64,000 bases of DNA from Caldimonas caldifontis (GTDB lineage Bacteria > Pseudomonadota > Gammaproteobacteria > Burkholderiales > Burkholderiaceae_C): the NCBI RefSeq assembly GCF_002930615.1, contig NZ_PSNX01000009.1, positions 1 to 64,000 on the forward strand, given 5' to 3'. Below the pieces are notes generated by a model. The model did not search any database. It saw only the letters and a program-made list of their open reading frames with translations, and was not told the origin of the DNA. Position 1 is the stretch's first letter; the number at the start of each line of letters is the position of its first letter. The translations under genes and the position numbers were made by a program. Of the stretch, positions 8,786-21,458 are shown piece after piece.

Positions 8786-8995
8786 TGTCAGGAGAGAGCT
8801 CCCACGGGGGCCGCCGAAGGCGCAGGGTTTCCACCCGAACGCTCAGGTACCCAGGACTGACAAGCGCCTTGTGAACGAGGCGTTCCTCACTGGAGAGAGG
8901 CCTGGCGGCCCCGGTCGCCCGGTCCACCGAAGGGGCAAGCGACCCAGGCTGAAACAGCCGGGCCGCCAATCTCTCAGGTAAAGCGGACAGCGAGG
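8786..8995 (+). promoter_or_regulatory. Tandem glycine riboswitch
   Basis: Two glycine aptamers lie in a row before gcvT. Each has the family marks: a GGAGAGAG opening (8791 and 8892), a CCGAAGG-type core (CCGCCGAAGG at 8811, CCACCGAAGGGG at 8924), and a closing CTCAGG segment (8842 and 8972). TGTCA (8786-8790) can pair with TGACA (8858-8862) to close the first aptamer, and CCTC (8885-8888) with GAGG (8992-8995) to close the second. Glycine binding is expected to switch on the gcv cluster; the second aptamer ends 64 bases before the gcvT start. The region 8761-9059 holds no gene. Confidence 0.92.
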
Positions 8996-9059
8996 GCAGC
9001 GCATGCCGACCCGGCAGACGGGGTGGCATGGTCGCACCACTTGCCCCAAGGAGATCGCC

Positions 9060-10184
9060 ATGTCCGCCCAAGTCTCGACGCCCGCGCTGCTGCGCACGCC
9101 CCTGTATGCCCTGCACCTGGAGCAGGGCGCCCGCATGGTGCCCTTTGCCGGCTACGAGATGCCGGTGCAGTACGAGGGCATCATCGCCGAGCACCGCCAC
9201 TGCCGCGAGAGTGCTGCCCTGTTCGATGTGTCCCACATGGGGCAGATCCGCCTGGCTGGCGAAGATGCCGCACGGGCCCTGGAGTCGCTGGTGCCGGTCG
9301 ATGTGGTCGATCTGCCGGTGGGCAAGCAGCGCTACGGCTTCTTCACCAACAGCAGCGGCGGCATCCTCGACGATCTGATGATCACCCGCCGGGCGAACGA
9401 CCTGCTCCTGGTGGTCAATGCGGCCAACAAGCACGCCGACCTGGCCCACCTGAACACCCACATCGGGCACCGCTGCACGGTGCAATCCTTGCCCGACCTC
9501 GCCCTGCTGGCCTTGCAAGGCCCACGGGCCGCAGACGCGCTGGCGCGCGTCAACGCCGACGTGCAGCGCCTGAGTTTCATGACCGGCGACCATTTCACTC
9601 TCGCCGGTAAGTCCTGCTTCGTGACCCGCTCGGGCTACACCGGTGAAGATGGCTTCGAGATCTCGGTGGCAGCCGACGACGCCGAAGCGCTTGCCCGCGT
9701 GCTGCTGATGCAACCCGAGGTCAAGCTGGCCGGGCTGGGCGCGCGCGACACCCTGCGCCTGGAAGCCGGCCTGTGCCTGCACGGCCACGATATCGACGCG
9801 AAGACCACACCTGTGCAGGCAGCGCTGACCTGGGCCATCCAGAAGGTGCGCCGCGCCGGCGGGGCCCGGGCGGGCGGCTACCCGGGCGCCCAGACCCTCG
9901 ACCTGCAGATCGCCAACGGGGTGCAGGTGAAACGCGTGGGCCTGGTCGGCCTGGAGCGTGCGCCGGTGCGCGAGGGGGCCAAGCTGCTCGATGCAGCGCG
10001 CCACAACGCGGGGCATGTGACGAGCGGTACGGTGAGCCCGACCCTGGGCGTGCCCATCGCCATGGGCTACCTGCCCGTCAACCACGCAGCCACCGGCGCG
10101 ATCGTGCATGCCGTGGTGCGCGAAAAGACCCATCCGATGCGTGTGACGGCCCTGCCCTTCACGCCGCATCGCTACCACCGCTGA
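9060..10184 (+). CDS. gcvT: Glycine cleavage system T protein (aminomethyltransferase)
   Basis: GcvT takes the aminomethyl group from lipoyl-GcvH and makes 5,10-methylene-tetrahydrofolate and ammonia. The 374-residue protein has the family opening [20 protein letters not shown] (in part), the [12 protein letters not shown] segment near residues 55-65, and the later [10 protein letters not shown] motif. The start at 9060 has an AAGGAG site 6 bases upstream; an ATG at 9003 lies too near the riboswitch end and lacks one. It is the first gene of the glycine-responsive cluster, with gcvH 38 bases downstream. Confidence 0.95.
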   Translation: MSAQVSTPALLRTPLYALHLEQGARMVPFAGYEMPVQYEGIIAEHRHCRESAALFDVSHMGQIRLAGEDAARALESLVPVDVVDLPVGKQRYGFFTNSSGGILDDLMITRRANDLLLVVNAANKHADLAHLNTHIGHRCTVQSLPDLALLALQGPRAADALARVNADVQRLSFMTGDHFTLAGKSCFVTRSGYTGEDGFEISVAADDAEALARVLLMQPEVKLAGLGARDTLRLEAGLCLHGHDIDAKTTPVQAALTWAIQKVRRAGGARAGGYPGAQTLDLQIANGVQVKRVGLVGLERAPVREGAKLLDAARHNAGHVTSGTVSPTLGVPIAMGYLPVNHAATGAIVHAVVREKTHPMRVTALPFTPHRYHR

Positions 10185-10222
10185 ACCTTTCCATTTCTCC
10201 AACTTCCAGCCAGGAGCCCTGC

Positions 10223-10600
10223 ATGACCGTCAAGTACACCCCCGACCACGAGTGGATCGAACTCGATGGCGACGAAGGCGTTGCCACCGTGGGCATCACG
10301 CCCCATGCCCAGGATGCCCTGGGCGACGTGGTCTTTGTCGATCTGCCCGCCGTCGGCGCCAACTTCAAGAAGGGCGACGTGGCCGGGGTGGTCGAGTCCG
10401 TCAAGGCCGCGGCCGATGTGTACGCCCCGCTGAGCGGACACATCCTGGAAGTGAACGAAGACCTCCGGGCCGACCCGTCGCTGGCCAACACCGACCCGCT
10501 GGGCAAGGGCTGGTTCTTCAAGCTGAAGATGGACGACCTGGCGGAGTTCGATGCCCTGCTGGACGCGCCCGCCTACGACGCCCTCGTCAAGAACGCCTGA
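10223..10600 (+). CDS. gcvH: Glycine cleavage system H protein
   Basis: GcvH is the small lipoylated shuttle that carries the aminomethyl group between GcvP, GcvT and the lipoamide dehydrogenase. The product is 125 residues, the usual length. The lipoyl lysine is Lys61 in the motif [13 protein letters not shown]. It has a CAGGAG ribosome site. It lies between gcvT and gcvP in the riboswitch-controlled cluster. The lipoamide dehydrogenase (L protein) is not here, as is normal because it is shared with other complexes. Confidence 0.96.
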   Translation: MTVKYTPDHEWIELDGDEGVATVGITPHAQDALGDVVFVDLPAVGANFKKGDVAGVVESVKAAADVYAPLSGHILEVNEDLRADPSLANTDPLGKGWFFKLKMDDLAEFDALLDAPAYDALVKNA

Positions 10601-10668
10601 ATCCCATCTCCGGTCGCGGCCCGTATCCCGGGCTGCGGCCACCGCCTGCCCCCTCACCCCCCTCTGCC

Positions 10669-13563
<2,895 letters not shown>

Positions 13564-13573
13564 GAAGACCGTC

Positions 13574-14623
13574 ATGAAACAGCATTTCGCCAGCGACAAC
13601 TACGCGGGGATGTGCCCGGAGGCCACGCATTGGTTCATGGAAGCCAATGCCAGTGGCCACCAGCCCGGTTACGGTGAGGACATCTGGACCCAGCGGTCCA
13701 CCGACAAGATCCGCGAGCTCTTCCAGACCGATTGCGACGTCTACTTCGTCTTCAACGGCACGGCGGCCAATTCGCTGGCCCTGGCCGCGATGTGTCAGAG
13801 CTACCACTCGGTGATCTGCACGCCGGTGGCGCACATCGAAACCGACGAGTGCGGCGGGCCGGAGTTCTTCTCGAATGGTTCCAAGCTGCTGGTGGCCGAA
13901 GCCGAAAGCCCGGCCGCCCGGCAGGGCAAGCTCACGCCCGATGCAGTGGAGCAGCTCGTCACCAAGCGCAGTGACATCCACTATCCCAAGCCGAAGGTGG
14001 TGAGTCTCACCCAGGCCACCGAACTCGGCACGGTCTATACCGTGGAGGAAGTGCGCGCGATTTCGGCCATTGCGAAGCGGCGCAAGCTCAAGCTGCATAT
14101 GGATGGGGCGCGTTTCGCCAACGCGGTGGCCGCCCTGGGCTGTCACCCCAGCGAGATCACCTGGCGCGCGGGCGTGGACGTGCTGTGCTTCGGCGGGACC
14201 AAGAACGGCCTGCCCATCGGCGAAGCGGTGGTCTTCTTCGACCGGGCGCTGTCCGAGGACTTCGCCTACCGCGTGAAGCAGGCCGGCCAGCTGGCCTCGA
14301 AGATGCGGTTCATCTCGGCACCCTGGGTGGGCCTGCTGGAGAACGACGTCTGGCTGCGCAACGCCCGGCATGCGAATGCGATGGCGCAGCGCCTGCATGA
14401 CGCCATCCGCGACATCCCCGGTGTGCAGGTGCTCCACCCGCCTCAGGTGAACTCCGTGTTCGCCCAGCTGCCGGCCCCGGTCATCGAGGGCCTGTACGCG
14501 AAGGGCTGGAAGTTCTATCAGTTCATCGCCGGTGGTGGTTGCCGCCTGATGTGCGCCTGGGACACCACAGCCGAGGCGGTGGATGCGTTTGCCAGTGACC
14601 TGCGGCAGCTCTGCCAGCCCTGA
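13574..14623 (+). CDS. ltaE: Low-specificity L-threonine aldolase
   Basis: This PLP enzyme splits L-threonine or L-allo-threonine to glycine and acetaldehyde, so it makes the substrate of the glycine cleavage system encoded just before it. The 349-residue protein begins with the family segment [12 protein letters not shown] and has the PLP lysine Lys210 in [14 protein letters not shown] holds the Asp and Arg that contact the cofactor. It sits 10 bases after gcvP and 25 bases before sdaA, so it probably belongs to the same transcript and to the glycine riboswitch regulon. Confidence 0.92.
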   Translation: MKQHFASDNYAGMCPEATHWFMEANASGHQPGYGEDIWTQRSTDKIRELFQTDCDVYFVFNGTAANSLALAAMCQSYHSVICTPVAHIETDECGGPEFFSNGSKLLVAEAESPAARQGKLTPDAVEQLVTKRSDIHYPKPKVVSLTQATELGTVYTVEEVRAISAIAKRRKLKLHMDGARFANAVAALGCHPSEITWRAGVDVLCFGGTKNGLPIGEAVVFFDRALSEDFAYRVKQAGQLASKMRFISAPWVGLLENDVWLRNARHANAMAQRLHDAIRDIPGVQVLHPPQVNSVFAQLPAPVIEGLYAKGWKFYQFIAGGGCRLMCAWDTTAEAVDAFASDLRQLCQP

Positions 14624-14648
14624 ACCTCACCCCTCCTGGAGCCCGCCC

Positions 14649-16040
14649 ATGGCCGTCTCGGTCTTCGACCTGTTCAAGGTGGGCATCGGCCCGTCGAGCT
14701 CCCACACCGTGGGCCCGATGCGGGCGGCCCGGCTGTTCGTGGAGCGGCTGCGCCACGAGGGTCGGCTCGAGGCCGTGCAGCGCGTGCGCTGCGAGCTGTA
14801 CGGCTCGCTGGGAGCCACCGGCAAGGGCCACGGCAGCGACAAGGCCGTGCTGCTGGGCTTGGCTGGCCACGAGCCCGACACGGTCGATGTGGACCAGGTG
14901 CCGGCGATGCTGGAGGCGATCCGCCAGGAGCGCACACTTGTGCTGGGTGCTACCCATCGCATCGCGCTGAATGAGGCCGAGGATCTGATCTTCCTTCGTC
15001 GTCAGTCCCTGCCCTTCCATGCCAATGGCATGCGCTTCCTTGCCTTCGGTGCCGATGGCACGGAGCTGGCCGCGCGCATCTACTATTCGGTGGGCGGCGG
15101 CTTCGTCGTCAGTGAGGAGGTGGCTGCCGATGGGAGCCGACAAAAGCGCATCGCGCCTGACACCACCGTGCTGCCCCTGCCCTTCCACAGCGGGGCCGAA
15201 CTGCTGACACTCACCCGCCGTGAAGGCTTGTCCATCGCGGGCGTGATGCGCGTGAACGAGCGTCACTGGCGTAGCGATTCCGAGATCGATGCGGGGCTCA
15301 TGCACATCTGGCGCGTGATGCAGGAATGTGTGAACCGTGGCTGCCGTGCCGAGGGCACCCTGCCGGGTGGCTACAAGGTGCGCCGGCGCGCTGCGGCGCT
15401 GTACCGCTCGCTCACCGCGCACCCTGAAGCGGCCTTGAAGGACCCGCTACAGGTGATGGACTGGGTGAATCTCTATGCCCTGGCCGTCAACGAGGAAAAC
15501 GCCGCCGGAGGCCGTGTGGTGACCGCCCCCACCAACGGGGCCGCCGGCATCGTGCCAGCCGTGCTGCACTACTACACCCGCTTCGTGCCGGGCGCCACCG
15601 AGGCCGGCGTGATCGACTTCCTGCTCACGGCCGGGGCGATCGGGATCCTCTACAAGGAGAACGCGTCGATCAGCGGCGCCGAGGTCGGCTGCCAAGGTGA
15701 GGTGGGCGTGGCCTGCTCGATGGCCGCTGGCGCACTGTGTGCAGTGCTGGGTGGCACACCGCAGCAGGTGGAAAATGCCGCCGAAATCGGCATGGAACAC
15801 CACCTGGGGCTGACCTGCGACCCGGTGGGAGGACTCGTTCAGATCCCCTGCATCGAGCGCAACGCCATCGCCGCCGTCAAGGCCATCAACGCCGCACGCA
15901 TGGCCCTGCGTGGTGATGGGGTCCACCATGTCAGCCTCGATCAGGTCATCAAGACCATGTGGGAAACCGGCGCAGACATGAAGACCAAGTACAAGGAAAC
16001 GGCCCGGGGTGGCCTGGCGGTGAACATCGTCGAGTGCTGA
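14649..16040 (+). CDS. sdaA: L-serine ammonia-lyase (iron-sulfur, single chain)
   Basis: The enzyme deaminates L-serine to pyruvate with a 4Fe-4S cluster. The 463-residue protein has the N-terminal beta-domain opening [20 protein letters not shown] (in part) and the alpha domain with [17 protein letters not shown] and [15 protein letters not shown], which contain the cluster cysteines. The start at 14649 follows a TGGAG site. As the fifth gene of the gcv cluster it closes the route glycine/threonine - serine - pyruvate, since methylene-tetrahydrofolate and glycine give serine through GlyA (not in this window). Confidence 0.94.
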   Translation: MAVSVFDLFKVGIGPSSSHTVGPMRAARLFVERLRHEGRLEAVQRVRCELYGSLGATGKGHGSDKAVLLGLAGHEPDTVDVDQVPAMLEAIRQERTLVLGATHRIALNEAEDLIFLRRQSLPFHANGMRFLAFGADGTELAARIYYSVGGGFVVSEEVAADGSRQKRIAPDTTVLPLPFHSGAELLTLTRREGLSIAGVMRVNERHWRSDSEIDAGLMHIWRVMQECVNRGCRAEGTLPGGYKVRRRAAALYRSLTAHPEAALKDPLQVMDWVNLYALAVNEENAAGGRVVTAPTNGAAGIVPAVLHYYTRFVPGATEAGVIDFLLTAGAIGILYKENASISGAEVGCQGEVGVACSMAAGALCAVLGGTPQQVENAAEIGMEHHLGLTCDPVGGLVQIPCIERNAIAAVKAINAARMALRGDGVHHVSLDQVIKTMWETGADMKTKYKETARGGLAVNIVEC

Positions 16041-16149
16041 GCGCCCGCAGCGCTGCAGGACCGTTTGGAGTCATCCCGCCTCCCGGTCGCTGCCACCTCA
16101 TAGTGCAAGCCCCAGGGCGGCATCTGTAATTGCGCGTTAAGCTTCGGGC

Positions 16150-16830
16150 ATGCGACTCCTGCTTGCCGAAGACGATGCCATCCTGGCCGACGCACTGGTT
16201 GCCAACCTCGAACATGCCGGCTTCGAGGTGGAAACTGCTGAGAATGGTGCCGTCGCGGAGTACCTGCTCAACCGCCAGCATTTCGACGCGGCCATCCTTG
16301 ACATTGGACTGCCTCTGGTCGATGGACTGACGGTGCTCAAGCGTGTAAGGATCAGCAAGCCCGCCCAACCCATCCTGGTGCTCACGGCCCTGTGCGATCT
16401 GGAGCACCGTGTCGAGGGCCTGAATGCGGGCGCCGACGACTATCTCACCAAGCCCTTCGAGTTTCCGGAACTGGAGGCCCGTGTGCGCGCCCTCCTGCGA
16501 CGGGCCCAGCCGGGCAGCGCCCCGCTGCTGCAAGCCGGCAGCCTGCAGATGGACCGGGATGCACGACGCGCCACCATCGGTGGCGAGCCGGTGGATTTCT
16601 CGCCGCGCGAATGGTCGCTGCTGGAACTGCTGCTGGGCCAGCGTGACAAGGTGGTCACCAAGGAGCAGATCACCCAGACCTGGGGAGGCGAGGCCGCAGC
16701 AAAGAGCGAGCCGGCCGGCTCCATCGAGGTCTACATCCACCGCCTGCGCCGCAAGCTGGAGCCTTCGGGCCTGTCGATCCGCACGGTGCGCGGCCTGGGC
16801 TATCTGCTCGAAGCGGACGCGAAGGCGTGA
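16150..16830 (+). CDS. tctD: OmpR-family response regulator (TctD-like)
   Basis: The 226-residue protein has a receiver domain (1-115) with the phosphate-accepting Asp51 in AAILDIGLP, acidic Asp8/Asp9, and Lys near LTKPF, then a winged-helix Trans_reg_C domain (about 125-222). The sensor kinase gene follows with a four-base overlap (GTGA). The pair lies convergent with a tctCBA-type carboxylate transporter, which matches the known TctD-TctE systems that control tricarboxylate uptake. The regulator name rests on that context and family resemblance; other sensor pairs of the same family exist. Confidence 0.82.
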   Translation: MRLLLAEDDAILADALVANLEHAGFEVETAENGAVAEYLLNRQHFDAAILDIGLPLVDGLTVLKRVRISKPAQPILVLTALCDLEHRVEGLNAGADDYLTKPFEFPELEARVRALLRRAQPGSAPLLQAGSLQMDRDARRATIGGEPVDFSPREWSLLELLLGQRDKVVTKEQITQTWGGEAAAKSEPAGSIEVYIHRLRRKLEPSGLSIRTVRGLGYLLEADAKA

Positions 16831-18275
16831 CCCCTGCGCGATGGAGCGCCCTGCAGGCGCGGCTGGGGCTGGTACCTGGCCGACGGTCGCTGCATCGGCA
16901 CCTGATGTGGTGGCTGTTCATCCCGCAGCTGGTGCTGTGGATTGCAGCCGCCTTCGTCACCTACAGCGTGGCGGCTCGCTACGCCAACCTCGCGATCGAC
17001 CGCAGTCTGTACCAGTCGTCCCGGGCACTGGCGCAGCAGGTCAAGCCCATCGACAACGGCTTGATGATCGACTTTCCCAAGGCCGCCCAGGCCATCCTGG
17101 AAACCGACCCGGACGACCGCGTCTACTACATGGTGAGCACCCCACCGGGGCAGTTCATCCTGGGCAACAACACGCTGCCGCCCCCGCCGCCCATTCCCGA
17201 CGTGCAGCTCGACCGGCCCTACTTCTACGATGGGTTGGTCGATGAGGTCCCGGTGCGTGTGGCGGCCTTGTACCTGGCCTATGGGGACCAGGCCTCGCCG
17301 CAACGCATGCTGGTGCAGCTGGCCAAGAGCCGCGCCAGCCGCGAGGAGCTGGCGCGGCAGATCCTCATCGACACGGCGTTGCCGCTCTCAGCACTGATCC
17401 TGCTGATGTCGCTCATCGTCTGGGGAGGCATCCGTACCGGGCTGGCACCGCTCGCCCGGCTGCAGGCCGTGGTGGAAGACCGTGCACCCAACGACCTCGC
17501 CCCGATTGAGCTTGAAGCCGCGCCTCAGGAGGTGCGGGCCCTGGCGCGCGCCGTCAACAGCCTGCTGGCCCAGGTGCACGAGAACGTGAGCACACAGCGC
17601 CGCTTCATCAGCAATGCCGCGCACCAGCTGCGCACCCCTCTGGCGGGCCTGAAGTCGCAGGTCGAGCTGGCCCTGTCCGAAGCCCAGGACCCTGCGCTGA
17701 AAGCGCGGCTGCAACGCGTGCAGGAGAGTGCCACACGCGCGGCCCACCTGGTGGGGCAACTGCTGATCCTCGCGCGCGCCGAGCCTGAATCGGCCGCAGC
17801 CCTGGGGAGGCGCCACTTCGATCTGGGCCGGCTGGTGCGTGAAGTGACCGCGGAGCAGGTGCCCCGTGCTCTGCAGCTGGGGGTGGATCTCGGCGTCGAC
17901 GACAGCGAAGATGCCGCCCTGGAGATCCTGGGCAATGGCCTGTTGATCCGGGAAGTGCTGGTCAACCTGATCGACAACGCCGTGCGCTACGCAGGCCGCG
18001 GCGCCAGCGTCACGGTGCGCAGCCGACGGGTGGACACCCAGGCCGAGGTGGTGGTGGAAGACGACGGGCCAGGGCTGCCTGCCGAGGCAGGGCCCGATGC
18101 GCACGAGCGCGTGTTCGAGCGCTTCGTGCGTGCCAGCCACGACAGCCAGGGCTGCGGCCTGGGCCTGGCCATCGTCAGAGAGATCGTCGAGCGCCACGCC
18201 GGGCAGGTGCACCTGGAGCCGGTGCAGCCGCACGGCCTGCGGGCGGTCGTGCGTCTACCGCTGGCGACGAGCTGA
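16827..18275 (+). CDS. tctE: Sensor histidine kinase (TctE-like)
   Basis: The 482-residue inner-membrane kinase has a first membrane segment near residues 27-50, a periplasmic sensor region of about 130 residues (2CSK_N type), a second membrane segment near 180-200, a HAMP-like linker, the DHp domain with His266 in [11 protein letters not shown], and a C-terminal ATPase domain with [10 protein letters not shown] (N box), DDGPGLP (G1) and GCGLGLAIV (G2). It begins with GTG overlapping the stop of the regulator gene. Its 3' end overlaps that of the convergent tctA by 21 bases. Citrate-like carboxylates are the likely signal by analogy only. Confidence 0.85.
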   Translation: MTPARWSALQARLGLVPGRRSLHRHLMWWLFIPQLVLWIAAAFVTYSVAARYANLAIDRSLYQSSRALAQQVKPIDNGLMIDFPKAAQAILETDPDDRVYYMVSTPPGQFILGNNTLPPPPPIPDVQLDRPYFYDGLVDEVPVRVAALYLAYGDQASPQRMLVQLAKSRASREELARQILIDTALPLSALILLMSLIVWGGIRTGLAPLARLQAVVEDRAPNDLAPIELEAAPQEVRALARAVNSLLAQVHENVSTQRRFISNAAHQLRTPLAGLKSQVELALSEAQDPALKARLQRVQESATRAAHLVGQLLILARAEPESAAALGRRHFDLGRLVREVTAEQVPRALQLGVDLGVDDSEDAALEILGNGLLIREVLVNLIDNAVRYAGRGASVTVRSRRVDTQAEVVVEDDGPGLPAEAGPDAHERVFERFVRASHDSQGCGLGLAIVREIVERHAGQVHLEPVQPHGLRAVVRLPLATS

Positions 18276-19748
18276 CCAGAGCTTCCACAACGGGGGCACC
18301 ACCAGCAGCAGCGCGGCCATCACCAGCAGGGTGGCCGAGATCGGGCGAGTGACAAACGTGCTCCACTGTCCCTGACTGATGGTGAGCGCCTGGCGCATCG
18401 ACTGCTCCATCATCGGACCGAGGATCAGCCCCACCACGAGGGGCGCCACCGGGAAGTCGAAGCGCCGCATCGCATAGCCGATCACGCCGAAGACATAGAG
18501 CAGGGCCACATCGAACAGCGAGTTGCTGGCGCCATAGACCCCGATGGTGGAGATCACGATGATGCCCGCATACAGGAGCGGCACCGGGATGGACAGGAGC
18601 TTGACCCACAGTCCGACCAGCGGCAGGTTGAGCAGCAGCAGGATCACGTTGCCGATGTACAGGCTCGCGATGAGCGTCCACACCAGGCTGGACTGGGAGG
18701 TGAAGAGCGTGGGGCCAGGCTGCAGGCCATAGCTTTCGAAGGCCGAGAGGATCACGGCCGCGGTGGCCGACGTCGGAATGCCCAGCGTGAGCAGGGGCAT
18801 CAGCACGCCAGCGGCCGAGGCGTTGTTCGCAGCTTCCGGGCCGGCCACCCCCTCGATGGCCCCGTGGCCAAACTCCTCCTTGTGCTTCGACAGCTTTTTT
18901 TCGGTGTAGTACGAGAGCAGCGTGGGCAGCTCGGCGCCGCCGGCGGGCATCGCCCCGATGGGAAAGCCGAACCCCGCGCCGCGCACCCAGGGCCACCAGG
19001 AGCGCTTCCAGTCCTCGCGCGTGAGCCAGACCCGGCCCTGGACCTTGAGCACTTCACCCTTGCCCGCCCGGCCCTGCCAGGCCAGGTAGAGCGCCTCGCC
19101 CACGGCAAACAGACCCACCGCCACGGCGGTGAACTCGACCCCATCCAGCAGCTCCGCCTGCCCGAAGGTGAAACGCGGCTGCCCGGTCTGAAGGTCGATG
19201 CCCACCATCCCCGCCAGCAGGCCCAGGCTCAGCGCAATCAGGCCACGCAGCACCGAACTGCCCAGCACCGCAGAGACGGCCACCAGCGACAGCACCATCA
19301 GGGCGAAATAGTCGGCAGGGCCAAAGCGCAGCGCCATCTCCACCACCCATGGCGCCACGAAGGTGAGCGCAAGCGTGGCCAGCGTGCCCGCCACGAAGCT
19401 GCCGATGGCCGCCGTGGCCAGGGCCGGCCCGGCCCGGCCCTTCTTGGCCATCTTGTAGCCTTCCAGGGCCGTCACCACCGTGGCCGATTCCCCGGGCGTG
19501 TTGATGAGGATGGAGGTGGTCGAGCCGCCGTACATGGCGCCGTAGTACACGCCAGCAAACATCACGAACATCGCCGCCGCGGGCACCTTGTAGGTGAGGG
19601 GCAGCAACAGCGCAATGGTGAGTGCAGGACCAATGCCCGGTAGCACGCCCACCATGGTGCCCAGCAGGCAGCCCAGGAAGCCATACAGCAGGATCTCGGG
19701 CTGCAAGGCCGCAGCGAAGCCGCCCATCAGGGCTGCGAAAGTGTCCAT
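18255..19748 (-). CDS. tctA: Tripartite tricarboxylate transporter, large membrane subunit TctA
   Basis: This is the 497-residue, about 12-helix channel subunit of a TTT-family carboxylate uptake system. It has the family's glycine-rich motif [21 protein letters not shown] (given in part, near residues 30-48) and the matching second-half copy [15 protein letters not shown]. It uses the ion gradient and a periplasmic binding protein (TctC) to import citrate-like acids; the exact acid is unknown. It follows tctB by three bases, so tctC-tctB-tctA form one operon on the minus strand. Confidence 0.92.
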   Translation of the reverse strand: MDTFAALMGGFAAALQPEILLYGFLGCLLGTMVGVLPGIGPALTIALLLPLTYKVPAAAMFVMFAGVYYGAMYGGSTTSILINTPGESATVVTALEGYKMAKKGRAGPALATAAIGSFVAGTLATLALTFVAPWVVEMALRFGPADYFALMVLSLVAVSAVLGSSVLRGLIALSLGLLAGMVGIDLQTGQPRFTFGQAELLDGVEFTAVAVGLFAVGEALYLAWQGRAGKGEVLKVQGRVWLTREDWKRSWWPWVRGAGFGFPIGAMPAGGAELPTLLSYYTEKKLSKHKEEFGHGAIEGVAGPEAANNASAAGVLMPLLTLGIPTSATAAVILSAFESYGLQPGPTLFTSQSSLVWTLIASLYIGNVILLLLNLPLVGLWVKLLSIPVPLLYAGIIVISTIGVYGASNSLFDVALLYVFGVIGYAMRRFDFPVAPLVVGLILGPMMEQSMRQALTISQGQWSTFVTRPISATLLVMAALLLVVPPLWKLWSARRQR

Positions 19749-19751
19749 CGG

Positions 19752-20240
19752 TCAGGTCAGGAAGGGCACGAAGGGGCCAAGCTGCACCCCGAGCTGCCGG
19801 TCGAAGAGATACCAGATCGCGAACGAGAACAGCAGCGCGACGATCAGGTCACGGGCCCAGCGCCGGCTGTCGAAAGCGCGCGCGATGCACACGAAGGACA
19901 CCACGCCGGCCAGGCCGATGCCCAGCAGGGGCGTGAGGGCCAGCAGCGCGGCCAGGCCACCGACCATCCAGGCCACCCGGGCATGCCGTCCGGGCAAGGG
20001 TGATTCATGCGGGTCATCGACCGCATCACCGCTGCGCCCCAGCAGGCTGAAGACCAGGTAGAGCACCGCGAGGACGCCCAGCACGATCACCAGGGCGCGC
20101 GGCATCACGGCCGGTCCGACCGCCGCGAACGCCGGTGGGTCGGGGATCACCTCCACCTGCCATACCCCCAGGACCACCAAGGCGACCAGCGCCAGCCCCA
20201 TGCAGACGGGGCCGGGGCGAGGGCGCAAGGGCGCCGTCAT
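19752..20240 (-). CDS. tctB: Tripartite tricarboxylate transporter, small membrane subunit TctB
   Basis: The 162-residue protein has about four membrane helices (a first near residues 10-30, then pairs near 50-70, 92-120 and 130-150) and lacks enzymatic motifs, as is usual for the TctB subunit. The ATG at 20240 overlaps the stop of tctC by four bases (ATGA), which fixes the start over longer reading. This subunit partners TctA in the membrane. Confidence 0.88.
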   Translation of the reverse strand: MTAPLRPRPGPVCMGLALVALVVLGVWQVEVIPDPPAFAAVGPAVMPRALVIVLGVLAVLYLVFSLLGRSGDAVDDPHESPLPGRHARVAWMVGGLAALLALTPLLGIGLAGVVSFVCIARAFDSRRWARDLIVALLFSFAIWYLFDRQLGVQLGPFVPFLT

Positions 20241-21211
20241 GCCAGGCCCAGGTCCTTCATGACCGCTTCCGTGGCGGAGATGTCGGCCGCCAGCATCTGG
20301 CCGAAGGCATCGCCTGTCAGGAAGACGTCGGTCCACTTGCGCTGGTCCAGCACCTCTTTCCAGGCCGGCGCCGCGTGCATGCGGGTGAGCAGGTCCACCA
20401 GCGCCTGCCGCTGCGAAGGCGTGATGCCCGGTGCGCCGAAGACGCCACGCCAGTTGGCAGCCGTCACATCGAGCCCCTGCTCCTTCAGGGTGGGCACATC
20501 CACGCCGGGAATGCGCGCATTACCCGACACCGCCAAGGGGCGCAGCCGCCCCGCGCGAATGTGTTCCGCAAACTCCGAGTAGCCCGAGATGCCCGCGGAC
20601 ACCTGGGCACCCAGCACCGCCGCCGTGGCGGGGCCACCACCGGCAAAGGCCACATAGGCCGCTTCGCGCGGGTTCTTGCCCAGCGCACGCAGGATGAGGC
20701 CCAGCAGCAGGTGGTCAGTTCCCCCCGAGGAGCCACCGGCCACGCTCACGGCCTTGGGTTCGGCACGCAGCGCATTCTCCAGATCCTTCCAGGTCTTGTG
20801 GGGGCTGCTGGCCGGCACCACGATGACGCCGGCTTCTTCGGTCAACCTCGCCAGCGGCGTCACATCCTTGATCGTCACCGGGCTCTTGTTGGCGATGCCC
20901 CCGCCCACCATCACCGAGCCTCCGACCATCATCGCGTTGCCCTGTCCCCTGCGCTGGTTGACGAAGCGGGGCAAGCCCACCATGCCAGCAGCGCCGCCCA
21001 CATTCTCGAACTGGAAGCTCCCCACGAGGCCTGCAGCCTTGCAAGCGGCTTCAATGGCACGCGCCGTGCCGTCCCACCCCCCACCGGGCGCCGCCGGCAC
21101 GAACATCAGGATCGATTCAAAGGCCTGCTGGGCCCAGGCCAGGGGGCTGAGCCCACCCAGCACAGGGGTCAGGCCGGCAGCGACAACGACGCGACGGCGA
21201 TTCAAGTCCAT
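20237..21211 (-). CDS. tctC: Tripartite tricarboxylate transporter, periplasmic binding protein TctC
   Basis: The 324-residue protein is the substrate-binding component (Bug/TctC family). Its N-terminus has RRR followed by a hydrophobic stretch and an AWAQ cleavage region near residues 22-27, which may be a Tat or Sec signal. Family marks include FVPAAPGGGWD and the VENVGGAAGMVG-like segment (FENVGGAAGMVG). The start at 21211 follows a GGAG site. Bug proteins are much expanded in Burkholderiales; this one is tied to real membrane subunits, which makes a transport role secure. The ligand is not predictable. Confidence 0.9.
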   Translation of the reverse strand: MDLNRRRVVVAAGLTPVLGGLSPLAWAQQAFESILMFVPAAPGGGWDGTARAIEAACKAAGLVGSFQFENVGGAAGMVGLPRFVNQRRGQGNAMMVGGSVMVGGGIANKSPVTIKDVTPLARLTEEAGVIVVPASSPHKTWKDLENALRAEPKAVSVAGGSSGGTDHLLLGLILRALGKNPREAAYVAFAGGGPATAAVLGAQVSAGISGYSEFAEHIRAGRLRPLAVSGNARIPGVDVPTLKEQGLDVTAANWRGVFGAPGITPSQRQALVDLLTRMHAAPAWKEVLDQRKWTDVFLTGDAFGQMLAADISATEAVMKDLGLA

Positions 21212-21458
21212 GGGAGTCTCCGAAACGTTTCTGTTGGAAGGGAAGGCAGGCACGCTGCTTCGCCTTGGCACATTTCGAGAGTAATTCCAGCGTCTGTGGC
21301 TGGCATCAGCGTTTGCGCGGGGTTGGGGCTCCCGCCAGGCACGGGTAAACACTTATTAATGCTGTATGGATGTTTGTTTAATTATTTCTTAACATTCCAC
21401 CACGGCGCACCCGTATCCACCCTCGCGCCGGATCCACCACACAAAGAGGAGCATCGAC
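21212..21458. promoter_or_regulatory. Divergent promoter region, tctC / sugar ABC operon
   Basis: This 247-base gap separates divergent operons. It contains the most AT-rich stretch nearby (about 21350-21396, with runs such as TTGTTTAATTATTTC), which probably holds the promoter for the sugar-uptake genes, and an AAAGAGGAG ribosome site before 21459. TAAACA (21346-21351) and TGTTTA (21375-21380) form weak dyad arms. I cannot assign a regulator. Confidence 0.5.

Noticed and set aside
9003-9059. N-terminal extension of gcvT from an ATG at 9003
   Set aside because: These codons lie just after the riboswitch, lack a ribosome site, and add residues not found in GcvT; the ATG at 9060 has AAGGAG.
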